DNA of 64,000 bases from Massilia sp. 9I (GTDB taxonomy: Bacteria > Pseudomonadota > Gammaproteobacteria > Burkholderiales > Burkholderiaceae_D): contig NZ_LR733275.1 of assembly GCF_902506415.1 (NCBI RefSeq), positions 4,125,856 to 4,189,855 on the forward strand, read 5' to 3'. The notes beneath the pieces are model-generated. The model worked only from the letters and a program-made list of their open reading frames with translations. It did no database searches and was not told where the DNA came from. Made by a program: the position numbers and the translations under genes. This document shows, one piece after another, positions 40,040-49,763 of the stretch; position 1 is the stretch's first letter, and each line of letters begins with the position of its first letter.

Positions 40040-40098
40040 ACAGTCCTCGGACGCTACCGCGTCGCGGCGTCAAAAAATGCTTGCAGATCCGCGAGCGC

Positions 40099-40130
40099 AC
40101 TGTAACGATGTGTCAACGATTTATAGTAAC
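40099..40130. promoter_or_regulatory. operator 4 (inverted orientation) upstream of lacI-type gene
   Basis: CTGTAACGATG then CAACGATTTATAGTAACG contains AACGATTTA (40115-40123), the complement of TAAATCGTT, and a related AACGATG 11 bp upstream. It lies 38 bp before the regulator start. Confidence 0.5.
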
Positions 40131-40160
40131 GGCAACATTACAGAAAGATAAGGGGACCTC

Positions 40161-41195
40161 ATGGGCGAACCCAAGATTCAGGATGTGGCAAAGCTGGCGG
40201 GTGTATCGGCTTCCAGCATCTCGAACTTCCTGAATAACCGGATGGAGCAGATGCGGCCGGATACCCGGCAGAAGATCGCCAATGCGATCAAGCAGCTGGG
40301 CTACCGGCCCAACAATGCGGCGCGCCAGCTCAAGACCGGCGTTGCCGCCATGGTCGGCCTGCTGGTGCCTTCCCTGGCGAACCAGTTCTTCGGCTCGCTC
40401 GCATGCGCAGTCGAGGCGGCAGCCGCCCGTTACCAATGCCATGTCATGACCTTCAGCACCTTCCGCGACCCGCAGCGCGAACGCGCGGTGATGGCCGACC
40501 TGCTGTCGTACGGCGTGCAAGGCATCATTACCGGCTCGGCGCTGAACGATACCGAGCACCTCGCATCGATGACCGAGCGTTGCCCCGTGGTGGCCTTCGA
40601 CATCAAGCCGACCGACCAGCAACACACCGGCATCGGCACGATCTCGGTCGACAACGCCGCCGCGACCGCCATGGCGGTGGCGCACCTGGCGGCGCTGGGC
40701 CACCGCAGCATCGCCCTGGTCACGCCGCCGCCGTTCACGCTCAACCGCCAGGAGCGGGTGCGAGGTTTCCAGCAGGCCGCTGCGCGCGCCGGCATCGCGG
40801 GCGAGGTGGTGCTGGCCGATCCTTCCGATGCGCCGAGCGACCCGCACGGCGATACCCAGCTGTTCGAAATGGGCCGGGCTGCCGCGAGCCGCATCCTGGG
40901 CGCGCCCAGCGCGCCGACCGCGGCGATCGCCATCAACGACATGATGGCGATCGGCATCGGGGTCGGCCTGAAGCAGCTGGGTAAGAAGATCCCGGAAGAT
41001 TTTTCCCTGATCGGCATCGACGACATTTTCTTCTCGGCGGCCCACGATCCGCCACTGACCACCTTGCGCCAGCCGATCCAGGCCATGGCCGACGCGGCGG
41101 TCCAGCGCATCCTGGCGCCGCATGCCGCGTCCTCGGGTGAGCTGTTCTCACCGGAACTAATCGTCCGGCAATCGACTGCAGCCCCCAAGCATTAA
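40161..41195 (+). CDS. LacI-family transcriptional regulator of the alginate locus
   Basis: A 344-residue regulator. The N-terminal LacI helix-turn-helix and hinge are clear: IQDVAKLAGVSASSISNFLNN and GYRPNNAARQLKTG (residues 4-60). The ligand-binding domain follows (VGLLVPSLANQFFGSLACAVEAAA; SLIGIDDIFFSAAHDPPLTTLRQP). The likely inducer is a product of alginate breakdown such as KDG or DEH; this is inferred from neighbours. Repeated TAAATCGTT motifs before this gene and two other units are its probable binding sites. First gene of a long unit reaching the FAH gene. Confidence 0.92.
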   Translation: MGEPKIQDVAKLAGVSASSISNFLNNRMEQMRPDTRQKIANAIKQLGYRPNNAARQLKTGVAAMVGLLVPSLANQFFGSLACAVEAAAARYQCHVMTFSTFRDPQRERAVMADLLSYGVQGIITGSALNDTEHLASMTERCPVVAFDIKPTDQQHTGIGTISVDNAAATAMAVAHLAALGHRSIALVTPPPFTLNRQERVRGFQQAAARAGIAGEVVLADPSDAPSDPHGDTQLFEMGRAAASRILGAPSAPTAAIAINDMMAIGIGVGLKQLGKKIPEDFSLIGIDDIFFSAAHDPPLTTLRQPIQAMADAAVQRILAPHAASSGELFSPELIVRQSTAAPKH

Positions 41196-41229
41196 CAAGA
41201 CAGCACTCACCATTTTTTAGAAAGCACAT

Positions 41230-41985
41230 ATGGAACTCATCGGCAAACGCGCACTCGTCATGGGCGGCGCATCGGGCATCGGCAAAGCGACCTCGCTGGC
41301 ACTGGCGGAAGCGGGCGCGGACGTGGTGCTGACCTACTGGAGCAGCAACGACGAAGCGAACGACGTGGTCACCCAGATCCGCGCCATGGGCCGCCGCGCC
41401 CAGGCGATCAAGGCCGACCTGACCGACGCCGACGTCGCCGAGCGCGTCTACGCCGAGGCCGAAGGCGCGATCGGCGACATCGACGTCCTGTTCGCGAACA
41501 TCGGCGGCCTGATCCAGCGCTGCCGCGTGGCCGACATGCCGCTGTCGCTGTGGAACGAGTCGATGAACCTGAACCTGACGTCGACCTTCCTCATCTGCCA
41601 GGCCGCGCTCAAGCGCATGGAGCCGCGCAAGCAGGGGGCGATCGTGACCATGTCCTCGCTGGCGGCCTTCGACGGCGGCGGCCCCGGCTCGGCCCACTAT
41701 GCATCTTCGAAGGCGGCGGTGGCCACCTTCACCCGCGCGCTGGCCAAGGAAGTCGGCCCGAACGGCATCCGCGTCAACGGCGTGGCGCCGGGCCTGATCG
41801 CCACCCGCTTCCACGACACCTTCAACACGCCAGCCAACCGCCTCGCCATCGCCGAGCGCACCCCGGCCCGCCGCGAAGGCCAGCCGGACGACGTCGCCAA
41901 GGTCGTGGTGTTCCTCGCCTCGGAGCGCGCCGCCTTCCTGGCCGGCGAGATCATCCAGGTGAACGGCGGTCTCGGCCTGTACTAA
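41230..41985 (+). CDS. SDR oxidoreductase, probable DEH reductase
   Basis: A 251-residue short-chain dehydrogenase/reductase. The cofactor motif is GGASGIGKATSLALAEAGA (Gly-rich loop, residues 11-19), NAG-equivalent ANIGG, catalytic Ser in TMSSLAAFDGGG, and Tyr/Lys in HYASSKAAVATF. The end VNGGLGLY is typical. In alginate pathways an SDR reduces 4-deoxy-L-erythro-5-hexoseulose uronate to 2-keto-3-deoxygluconate, which fits its place between the regulator and KDG kinase. Cofactor choice (NADPH or NADH) cannot be read with certainty. Confidence 0.85.
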   Translation: MELIGKRALVMGGASGIGKATSLALAEAGADVVLTYWSSNDEANDVVTQIRAMGRRAQAIKADLTDADVAERVYAEAEGAIGDIDVLFANIGGLIQRCRVADMPLSLWNESMNLNLTSTFLICQAALKRMEPRKQGAIVTMSSLAAFDGGGPGSAHYASSKAAVATFTRALAKEVGPNGIRVNGVAPGLIATRFHDTFNTPANRLAIAERTPARREGQPDDVAKVVVFLASERAAFLAGEIIQVNGGLGLY

Positions 41986-42091
41986 GCCTTAGGGCCCCGT
42001 AACAAGCAATCCGGACGGCGCCGTTGCCACGGCGCCGCAGGACCGGCTTTGCCCAATTTTTCAGCACCAGCATGAAACGGAACCGGACGCC

Positions 42092-43063
42092 ATGAACCAC
42101 GCAGTCAACCCAGGGAGCGATCGTCCAGAGCTCGACGCGCTCACCGTCGGCGAAGCCATGGCCTTGCTGATGGCCTGCGAGCCGCTCCCGCTGGCCCAGG
42201 TCGGCCGCTTCGAGCGGGCCACCGCCGGCGCCGAGCTGAACGTGTCCGTGGGCCTGGCCCGGCTCGGCTTCAAGGTCGGCTACATCAGCCGGCTGGGTAG
42301 CGACAGCTTCGGGCGCCATCTGCTCGACTTCATGGCGGCGGAAGGCATCGACCTGCGCCATGTGCAGGAGGACGCCCGCTACCCGACCGGTTTCATGCTG
42401 AAGTCGATGGCACTCGATGGCAGCGATCCCGAGATCGAATACTTCCGGCGCGGTTCCGCCGCCAGCCACATGTCGGTGGGCGACCTGCCGGCCGACGACG
42501 CGGTGCGCCAGGCCCGACTGCTTCACCTCACCGGCATTTCGCCTGCCTTGTCCGGCGCCTGCCACGAGCTGGTGTTCGCGCTGGCCGCGCAGGCGCGCAG
42601 CGCCGGACGCCTGGTGAGCTTCGACCCCAATCTGCGTCCGCGCCTCTGGCCCAGCCAGGCGGCGATGGTCGCGACACTGAATGAACTGGCGGCGCAGGCC
42701 GACCTCGTGCTGCCCGGCCTGGCCGAAGGCAAGCTTCTCACCGGTCGCGCGCACGCCGAAGGCATTGCCGACTTCTACCTGGCGCGCGGCGCGCGCCAGG
42801 TGGTGGTCAAGCTGGGGCCGGCGGGCGCCTATTACGCCAGCGCCGATGAAAGCGGCATCGCGCCGGGCCGGCGCGTCGAGCGTGTGGTGGATACCGTGGG
42901 CGCCGGCGACGGTTTCGCCGTCGGCGTCATCAGCGCGCTGCTCGACGGCCTGCCCCTTGGCGCCGCGGCCGCACGCGGCAATGCGATCGGCGCGCGCGTG
43001 GTGCAGTTCCGCGGCGATTGCGAAGGCTTGCCGAACCGCGTGCAGCTGGACGCGGCGGGCTGA
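42092..43063 (+). CDS. kdgK: 2-keto-3-deoxygluconate kinase (PfkB family)
   Basis: A 323-residue PfkB/ribokinase-fold sugar kinase. Motif 1 is GAELNVSVGLARLGFKVGYISRLGSDSFG (residues 48-76); motif 2 is DTVGAGDGFAVGVISALLDG with the catalytic Asp. The N-terminal EAMALLMACEPLPLAQV resembles KDG kinases. It should phosphorylate KDG to KDPG, the step after the SDR. The aldolase (Eda) for the next step is not in the window. It follows the SDR after 106 bp and precedes the transporter by 46 bp. Confidence 0.88.
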   Translation: MNHAVNPGSDRPELDALTVGEAMALLMACEPLPLAQVGRFERATAGAELNVSVGLARLGFKVGYISRLGSDSFGRHLLDFMAAEGIDLRHVQEDARYPTGFMLKSMALDGSDPEIEYFRRGSAASHMSVGDLPADDAVRQARLLHLTGISPALSGACHELVFALAAQARSAGRLVSFDPNLRPRLWPSQAAMVATLNELAAQADLVLPGLAEGKLLTGRAHAEGIADFYLARGARQVVVKLGPAGAYYASADESGIAPGRRVERVVDTVGAGDGFAVGVISALLDGLPLGAAAARGNAIGARVVQFRGDCEGLPNRVQLDAAG

Positions 43064-43109
43064 ACCAGACATTACCGACAACAACACAGAGACGAATGGA
43101 GAACCCGGC

Positions 43110-44387
43110 ATGAAAACAAGGAAAGGTTTGCGCTGGCTGGTCATGATGCTGGTGGCCGCCGCGACGATCATCAACTACATCGACCGCTCCGCCCTGGCGG
43201 TGATGTGGCCGGGCATGGCCGAGGAGCTCGGCATGGACAAGCAGGACTATGCCAACGTCGTGACCGTGTTCCTGATCGGCTATGCGGTCGGCCAGACCCT
43301 GTTCGGCAAGCTGTTCGACGCCCTCGGCACACGCGTCGGGTTCATCCTGTCGATCGTGGTGTGGTCGATCTCGATCGGCCTGCACTGCGTGGCCCGTTCG
43401 GCCTTCTCCTTCGGCCTGTTCCGCGTCCTGCTGGGCGTGGGCGAGGCGGGCAACTGGCCGGGCGCCACCAAGGCCGCGGCCGAATGGTTCCCGATCAAGG
43501 AACGCGCCCTGGCGCAGGGCATCTTCGGCGCCGGCGCCTCGCTCGGCTCGATCGTCGCGCCGCCGCTGGTCGCAGTCCTGTACGCCTTCGTGGGCTGGAA
43601 GGCCACCTTCGTCCTGATCGCGGTGCTCGGCTTCATCTGGATCGTGCCCTGGATGATCATCTACAAGTCCGGGCCCGGCGCCCATCCCTGGATCACTGAG
43701 GAAGAACGCAACTACATCCTGAGCGGCCAGGTCGGCAAGGCGGAAAAGCAGGCGGAGTACGTGCCGTCCCTGGGACAGCTGCTGCGCCACCGCCAGAGCT
43801 GGGGCGTGATCGCCGCGCGCTTCTTCATCGACCCGATCTGGTGGCTGTTCGTGGCCTGGCTGCCGCTGTACCTGAACGAGCGCTTCGGCTTCGACGTCAA
43901 GCAGATCGGCCTGTTCGCCTGGGTGCCCTTCGTGGGCGCAGCGATCGGCGCGCTGGCCGGCGGCTGGCTGTGCGGCCGCCTGCTTGCCCGCGGCTGGAGC
44001 GTCAACCGGGCGCGCAAGTCGGTGATCGCGCTGGGCCTGGCCCTGATGCTGCCGTCCCTGCTGTTCAGCGCGGTCGCCGCGACGCCGGTACTGGCGGTGC
44101 TGTCGATCGCCGTGATCCTGTTCGGCTTCCAGGCCGCGATCACGAATATCCAGACCCTGCCGAGCGATTTCTTCTCCGGCAAGACGGTCGGCTCGCTGGC
44201 CGGCATCAGCGGGACCGCCGCGGTGCTGGGCGTGATCGCTTGCATGCAGCTGGTGCCGGTCCTGACGGCGGACGGCAACTACGCCCCCTTCTTCGTGCTG
44301 GGCGCGCTGTTGGTGCCCTTGGTCTTTGTGTCGGTGTGGCTGGGCGGCACCGTGCAGCAGGTCCAGGCCGCCAAGGACCCGTCGTAA
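43110..44387 (+). CDS. MFS transporter, hexuronate (ACS/ExuT-like) type
   Basis: A 425-residue major-facilitator protein with 12 predicted membrane segments. The anion:cation symporter signature region is visible as IINYIDRSALAVMWPGMAEELGMDKQDYANVV and GVGEAGNWPGATKAAAEWFP, as in ExuT/GudP. Likely carries DEH or other unsaturated uronates across the inner membrane. I place the start at 43110 (MKTRKGLRWLVMM) with GGAGA upstream; the frame runs far upstream only inside kdgK. The PL6 gene follows after about 20 bp. Confidence 0.9.
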   Translation: MKTRKGLRWLVMMLVAAATIINYIDRSALAVMWPGMAEELGMDKQDYANVVTVFLIGYAVGQTLFGKLFDALGTRVGFILSIVVWSISIGLHCVARSAFSFGLFRVLLGVGEAGNWPGATKAAAEWFPIKERALAQGIFGAGASLGSIVAPPLVAVLYAFVGWKATFVLIAVLGFIWIVPWMIIYKSGPGAHPWITEEERNYILSGQVGKAEKQAEYVPSLGQLLRHRQSWGVIAARFFIDPIWWLFVAWLPLYLNERFGFDVKQIGLFAWVPFVGAAIGALAGGWLCGRLLARGWSVNRARKSVIALGLALMLPSLLFSAVAATPVLAVLSIAVILFGFQAAITNIQTLPSDFFSGKTVGSLAGISGTAAVLGVIACMQLVPVLTADGNYAPFFVLGALLVPLVFVSVWLGGTVQQVQAAKDPS

Positions 44388-44409
44388 TCGCGGTTAGCAA
44401 AGGATGTCA

Positions 44410-46668
44410 ATGATGAGCATTTCGAAAGCGCTGGGCGCCCTGACGATCGGTGTATTGCTGAGCCCGCACCTGGCGGCCAAGGATTTCGTGGTCAAGGACA
44501 AGGGCGCCTTCGAGGCAACGCTCAAGCGCCTGGCGCCGGGCGACGCGATCGTCCTGAAGAACGGCACCTGGCAGGATTTCGAGGTCGGTTTCTTTGCCGA
44601 GGGCAGGGAAGGCAAGCCGGTTACGCTGCGCGCCGAAACGCCGGGCAAGGTGATCCTGTCCGGCCGCTCCAACCTGCGCCTGGCCGGCAATTATCTGGTC
44701 GTATCCGGCCTGGTCTTCAAGAACGGTTATACGCCGACGCCCGAAGTAATTTCCTTCCGGCGCGACGCCAGGCAGGTGGCGAACCATTCCCGGGTGACCG
44801 AAGTCGTCATCGACGCCTTCAACAATCCCGACCGTGATGCCTCCGACTACTGGGTGTCCCTGTACGGCAAGCACAATCGCTTCGATCACAACTACCTGGC
44901 CGGCAAGCGCAACCTGGGGGTGACGATGGCGGTGCGCCTCGAGGGCAAGGACAGCCAGGAAAACCACCACCGGATCGACCACAACTATTTCGGCCCGCGC
45001 CCCATCCTCGGATCGAATGGCGGAGAAACCCTGCGGGTGGGCACCAGCACCTATTCCCTGACCGATTCGCATACCGTCATCGAGGATAATTATTTCGACC
45101 GCTGCAATGGCGAAGTCGAGATCATTTCCATCAAGTCCGGCCGCAATATCGTCCGCAACAATGTGTTCTTCGAATCGCGCGGCACGCTGACGCTCCGTCA
45201 CGGGAATGGCAACCTGGTCGAGGGTAACGTCTTCTTCGGAAACGGTGTCGAGAACACCGGCGGCATCCGCGTCATCAACCGCGACCAGACCGTCCGCAAC
45301 AATTACCTGGAAGGCTTGACCGGCACCCGTTTCGGCAGCGGCTTCGCGATCATGAACGGCAGGGTGGACGCGCCGCTGAACCGCTACAGCCAGGTGCTCA
45401 ATGCGCACATCCACAACAACAGCTTCATCGACGTCGACCACATGCAGTTCGGCGCCGGCAAGGACGTGGAGCGCAATGCGCCGCCCGCGGATAGCCGTAT
45501 GGAAAACAACCTGATCCTGCACCGGACCGGCACGAAGAACGTCGTGTTCTTCGACGACATGCGCGGCATCCGTTTCGCCGGCAACCTCGTGCAGGGCGTG
45601 GACGCGGAACTGCCCGCGGGCTTCGAGCGCGCCGCGCCAGGCTTGCAGCGCAATAGTGCCGGCCTCCTGATGCCGCAGGACGAGGCGATGGCCCAGCGCG
45701 GTGCCCCGGCTACCCTGCGCCCGATCGCCAAGGCGCAAACGGGACCGTCCTGGTACCCGAAACAGGAGCCGCAGGTGGCCTTCGATTCCGGCCGGAGCAT
45801 CCTTGTCGACGGCGCGCGCGAAAACGCCCTGGCGCAGGCCCTGGCGCAGGCGCGCGACGGCGACCGCCTGGTGATGGCGCCGGGCCGTTACCCGATCCCC
45901 AGGCTGCTGGCCATCGAGAAGGTCGTGACGATCGAGGCGAAGCAGGCCGGCAGCGTGGTGCTGCTGCCGGAACTCACGACCCTGTTCGAGATACGCAATG
46001 GCGGCGCGCTCAAACTGGTCGGCCTGCACATCGACGGCAGCGACAGCCCCGATTCGGCCGGCAACGTCCTGATCCGCACGCAGAAGAGCGGGATGCTGTT
46101 CAGTTATCGCCTGGTGCTGGAGAACGTCGAGGTCCGGAACCTGGACGTGAACCACTCGCATCACGTGTTCGACGCCGGCAACCGCAGCCTGGCCGAAGAG
46201 ATCCGCATCACGGGCTCGCGCTTCGTGAAGATCAGCGGCGACGTGCTCAGGCTGGACAAGGAGCTCGATGACCTGGGCAACTACAACGTCGAGTCCCTGG
46301 TACTCGAAGGGAATCGCTTCGCGCAGGTCGAAGGCGCGCTGGCCAGCCTCTACCGCGGCGGGACCGATGAAAGCACCTTTGGCCCGCGCCTGGCGATGAC
46401 GCGCAACCTCGTCGACCACGTCGGACAAGGCAAGCGCAACAAGCGCCAGGCGGCGCTCTACCTGCACGGCGTGCAACTGACCCGCATCGCGGCCAATGAA
46501 TTCGCCGACAGCGCCGGCATCGTGGTCGAGCATACCGTGGGCGATCCCGATACCGAAGTGCGCGGCAACATCTTCAAGAACGTTGCGGCGCTCAAGACGA
46601 GCGAACTGCACGCCAAGGGCCCCAGCACCGTGCGTTACCTCGAGAACCAGGACGAGCGAAGGAATTGA
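44410..46668 (+). CDS. PL6-family alginate lyase (chondroitinase-B-like beta-helix)
   Basis: A protein of about 752 residues. A short signal peptide (SISKALGALTIGVLLSPHLAAK) is followed by a first parallel beta-helix with the PL6 active site: Lys in ISIKSGRN and Arg in TLTLRHGNGN, and calcium-site residues in GEVEI. A second beta-helix (from about residue 460) makes it a two-domain PL6, like the larger alginate lyases of the family. AGGA lies five bases before the ATG at 44410; 44404 or 44413 are alternatives. It is 3 bp from the PL17 gene. Confidence 0.88.
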   Translation: MMSISKALGALTIGVLLSPHLAAKDFVVKDKGAFEATLKRLAPGDAIVLKNGTWQDFEVGFFAEGREGKPVTLRAETPGKVILSGRSNLRLAGNYLVVSGLVFKNGYTPTPEVISFRRDARQVANHSRVTEVVIDAFNNPDRDASDYWVSLYGKHNRFDHNYLAGKRNLGVTMAVRLEGKDSQENHHRIDHNYFGPRPILGSNGGETLRVGTSTYSLTDSHTVIEDNYFDRCNGEVEIISIKSGRNIVRNNVFFESRGTLTLRHGNGNLVEGNVFFGNGVENTGGIRVINRDQTVRNNYLEGLTGTRFGSGFAIMNGRVDAPLNRYSQVLNAHIHNNSFIDVDHMQFGAGKDVERNAPPADSRMENNLILHRTGTKNVVFFDDMRGIRFAGNLVQGVDAELPAGFERAAPGLQRNSAGLLMPQDEAMAQRGAPATLRPIAKAQTGPSWYPKQEPQVAFDSGRSILVDGARENALAQALAQARDGDRLVMAPGRYPIPRLLAIEKVVTIEAKQAGSVVLLPELTTLFEIRNGGALKLVGLHIDGSDSPDSAGNVLIRTQKSGMLFSYRLVLENVEVRNLDVNHSHHVFDAGNRSLAEEIRITGSRFVKISGDVLRLDKELDDLGNYNVESLVLEGNRFAQVEGALASLYRGGTDESTFGPRLAMTRNLVDHVGQGKRNKRQAALYLHGVQLTRIAANEFADSAGIVVEHTVGDPDTEVRGNIFKNVAALKTSELHAKGPSTVRYLENQDERRN

Positions 46669-46671
46669 TCC

Positions 46672-48918
46672 ATGAATAAGAAACTGCTTTGCCGGACGGG
46701 CCTGTTGGCCTTGCTGGCGTTTGGCTCCGCCATGCCGGCCCAGAGCGCGCCGGCGCAGGCGCGGGCGGCCGCGCATCCGGCCCTGGTCATGACGGCGCAA
46801 GAGGTGACCAGGATGCGCGCCGAGATCGCGCGTCCCGGGCGCTTCCAGCGTACGTTCCGGGAACTGAAGGCCGAGGTCGACCGCAAGATCGCCTTGCCGA
46901 TGCAGGTGCCGGTGCCGCGCGATGCCGGCGGCGGCGTCACCCATGAGATCCACCGCAACAACTCCCAGCTGATGTACGACGCAGGAGTGCTTTACCAGCT
47001 CACCGGCGACAGGAAATATGCGCATTTCGTGCGCGACATGCTGTCGATGTATGCCGAGCTGTATCCGACCCTGCCCCTGCACCCGCAACGCAAGACCGAT
47101 TCGGTGATCTCGGCCGGCCGCCTGTTCTGGCAGAACCTGAACGAATCGGTGTGGCTGGTCTATGTGATCCAGGCCTATGACGCGGTCCTGCCAGCCTTGC
47201 AGGACGGAGAGCGGCGCAAGATCGAAAACGGCATCCTCCGTCCGGTCGCGCTGTTCCTGTCGGAAGGCTCGCCGCACACCTTCAACACCATTCACAACCA
47301 TGCGACCTGGGCCACCACCGCGGTGGGCATGACCGGCTACGTGCTGGGCGAGCGCGAGTGGGTGGAGAAAGCCCTGTACGGCTCGGACAAGTCGGGCAAG
47401 GGCGGCTTCCTGCGCCAGCTGGACGAGCTGTTCTCGCCCGACGGCTATTACAACGAGGGACCATACTACCAGCGCTACGCCTTGCTGCCCTTCGTGACCT
47501 TTGCCAAGGCCATCGAAACGAACGAGCCGCAGCGCAAAATCTTTTCCTACCGCGACGGCATCATCCTGAAGGCGGTCGACACCACGATCCAGCTCAGCTA
47601 CAACAAGCTGTTCTTCCCGATCAACGATGCGATCAAGGACAAGGGCATCGACACCGTCGAACTGGTGGCTGGTGTCGCCATTGCCTACTCGGTGACCGGC
47701 GACGCCCGCCTGCTCGACATCGCCCGACGGCAGGACCGGGTGCTCCTGACCGGCGACGGCATGCGGGTGGCGCAGGCGCTCGATGCGCGCCGCGACCAGC
47801 CCTTCCGCTTCACGTCCAGGATCTTCCACGACGGTCCACAGGGCAAGGAAGGCGGCCTGGTGGTCATGCGCGAGCAGGACCAGGCGCTGGTGCTCAAGGC
47901 CACCGCCCAGGGCATGGGGCACGGCCATTTCGACAAGCTGAACTGGCTGTTCTACGACAAGGGCGCGGAAATCGTGTCCGACTACGGTGCGGCGCGCTTC
48001 CTGAACATCGAAGCCAAATTTGGCGGCCGCTACCTGCCTGAAAACAAGACCTACGCCAACCAGACCATTGCCCACAATACCCTGGTGGTCGACGAAGGCA
48101 GCCACTATGGCGGCAAGCTGGAGCTCGCCGAGGCCAATCATCCCGAGTTGCTGTATTTCTCGGACAAGGACGGGCTGAAAATCTCGGCGGCGCGGGTCGA
48201 CCAGGCCTACCCGGGCGTGAGTTTTGTGCGCACCATGGCGCAGCTGAGCGACGCCAGGCTGCGTCTGCCGATCGTGCTCGACGTCCTGACGGTGCAGTCG
48301 GACAAGAAGCACCAGTTCGACTTGCCGCTGCATTACAAAGGCCATCTGATCGAGACCAACTTTGCCCTGGACAGCGCTACCCAGTCGATGGCGCCGCTGG
48401 GCAAGCGCAACGGCTACCAGTACCTGTGGCTGAAGGCGCGCGCCGCGGCGGCAGCGCCGCTGAGCCAGATCACCTGGCTCAACGACAATGGCCGTTTCTA
48501 TACGCTCAGCACGCTGGCCGAGCCGGGGATGCAGGTGTTGTTTACCCAGATCGGAGCGAACGATCCGAATTTTAACCTGCGTAACGAGAATGCTTTCGTG
48601 CTGCGCATTCCTGCTGCGCAGAACGCGGCCTTTGTCAGCGTGCTCGAGCCGCACGGTGGCCACGATCCGGTCAGCGAGATGACCAGCAATGCCGACAGCG
48701 CGGTCAAGCAGATCCGGCACAGCCGAACTGGCGACATCGACGCGGTCCACCTGGCCTTTGCCAACGGCATGGAGTGGCTGCTGCTCCTGAATAACAGCAG
48801 CAGCTTCGACCCGAAACAGACCAGCCTGGCCCGCTTCGAGGGCAAGGACTACCCCTTCCAGGGCCGCTTCAAGCTGATCGCGCTCGCCCAGGCCAAAGCA
48901 ACAGAAAGCAAGCAATGA
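46672..48918 (+). CDS. PL17-family oligoalginate lyase
   Basis: A 748-residue exported protein (signal peptide MNKKLLCRTGLLALLAFGSAMPAQS). The N-terminal alpha/alpha-toroid (about residues 35-390) carries the PL17 catalytic Asn-His pair in IHNHATW (Asn209, His210) and the Tyr in YYNEGPYYQRYA. The C-terminal heparinase II/III-like beta-sheet domain begins near GHGHFDKLNWLFYDKGAE. PL17 enzymes act exolytically on oligoalginate to release the unsaturated monomer that becomes DEH. Its stop overlaps the next start by 4 nt. Confidence 0.9.
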   Translation: MNKKLLCRTGLLALLAFGSAMPAQSAPAQARAAAHPALVMTAQEVTRMRAEIARPGRFQRTFRELKAEVDRKIALPMQVPVPRDAGGGVTHEIHRNNSQLMYDAGVLYQLTGDRKYAHFVRDMLSMYAELYPTLPLHPQRKTDSVISAGRLFWQNLNESVWLVYVIQAYDAVLPALQDGERRKIENGILRPVALFLSEGSPHTFNTIHNHATWATTAVGMTGYVLGEREWVEKALYGSDKSGKGGFLRQLDELFSPDGYYNEGPYYQRYALLPFVTFAKAIETNEPQRKIFSYRDGIILKAVDTTIQLSYNKLFFPINDAIKDKGIDTVELVAGVAIAYSVTGDARLLDIARRQDRVLLTGDGMRVAQALDARRDQPFRFTSRIFHDGPQGKEGGLVVMREQDQALVLKATAQGMGHGHFDKLNWLFYDKGAEIVSDYGAARFLNIEAKFGGRYLPENKTYANQTIAHNTLVVDEGSHYGGKLELAEANHPELLYFSDKDGLKISAARVDQAYPGVSFVRTMAQLSDARLRLPIVLDVLTVQSDKKHQFDLPLHYKGHLIETNFALDSATQSMAPLGKRNGYQYLWLKARAAAAAPLSQITWLNDNGRFYTLSTLAEPGMQVLFTQIGANDPNFNLRNENAFVLRIPAAQNAAFVSVLEPHGGHDPVSEMTSNADSAVKQIRHSRTGDIDAVHLAFANGMEWLLLLNNSSSFDPKQTSLARFEGKDYPFQGRFKLIALAQAKATESKQ

Positions 48919-49763
48919 AACTATGTCGCGTGGGCGCCCCAGGCGCCGAAGTCCCTGCCGCCATCGATGCGCAGGGAACGATCCGCAGCCTGGCCGCGCT
49001 GGTGCCGGACCTGACGCCGGATTGGCTGGCGCCGGAACGCCTGGCGGCGCTGGCGGCGGTCGACCTGGCGCGCCTGCCGGCGATCGATCCGGCGACCCGC
49101 ATCGGGGTGCCGGTGGCCGGCATCCGCCAGTTCATCGGGATCGCCCTGAATTACCGCAAGCACGCTGAGGAATCCGGGCAAGCGATTCCCTCGGAACCAA
49201 TCGTCTTCACCAAGGCCATCACCTCGCTGAGCGGACCCAACGACGACATCGTCATGCCGCCCGGTTCCGAGCACAGCGACTGGGAAATCGAAATGGGTAT
49301 CGTGATCGGGAGCACTGCACGCAGCGTGCCGGTCGCTGCGGCTCTGGATTACGTGGCGGGCTACTGCCTGGCCAACGACCTGTCGGAACGGCACTGGCAG
49401 AACTTCCGCAACGGCCAGTGGAACAAAGGCAAGAGCTTCGATACCTTCGGCCCCATCGGTCCCTGGCTGGTCACGGCCGACGATATTCCTGACCCGCATC
49501 TACTGAACATGGAGCTGAGCGTCAACGGCGAGCGCATGCAGGCCAGCAGCACCGCCGACATGATTTTCAGCGTCGCCGAGCTGGTGTCCTATGTGAGCCA
49601 GTTCATGACCTTGCTGCCGGGCGACGTGATCGTCAGCGGCACGCCGGGCGGCGTAGGCATGGGTTTGAAGCCGCCGCGCTATCTCAAGCAGGGCGACGTG
49701 CTGCACCTGGCCATGGACGCTCTGGGAACGCAGACCCAGCGCGTGACCATGGCCGACCGCTAG
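48915..49763 (+). CDS. fumarylacetoacetate hydrolase (FAH) family protein
   Basis: A 282-residue protein. The FAH C-domain has FIGIALNYRKHAEESG, the metal-binding glutamates in HSDWEIEMGIVIG and GYCLANDLSERHWQ, then SGTPGGVGMGLKPPRYLKQGD. Close relatives hydrolyse 2,4-diketo-3-deoxy sugar acids (fuconate and rhamnonate pathways) or similar diketones. Its 4-nt overlap with the PL17 gene shows it belongs to the alginate unit, where such an enzyme is not part of the standard DEH route. It ends immediately before the convergent SMP-30 gene (no gap). Confidence 0.85.
   Translation: MKLCRVGAPGAEVPAAIDAQGTIRSLAALVPDLTPDWLAPERLAALAAVDLARLPAIDPATRIGVPVAGIRQFIGIALNYRKHAEESGQAIPSEPIVFTKAITSLSGPNDDIVMPPGSEHSDWEIEMGIVIGSTARSVPVAAALDYVAGYCLANDLSERHWQNFRNGQWNKGKSFDTFGPIGPWLVTADDIPDPHLLNMELSVNGERMQASSTADMIFSVAELVSYVSQFMTLLPGDVIVSGTPGGVGMGLKPPRYLKQGDVLHLAMDALGTQTQRVTMADR

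Noticed and set aside
40018..40130. Possible IS or phage attachment site because of repeated TAAATCGTT
   Set aside because: The motif occurs only in promoter regions of functionally linked genes, which fits operators better; no transposase or integrase is near.
44407..48915. 1502-codon minus-strand frame opposite PL6 and PL17
   Set aside because: The plus strand carries two well-marked lyases with signal peptides and catalytic residues; the antisense frame has no recognisable domain.
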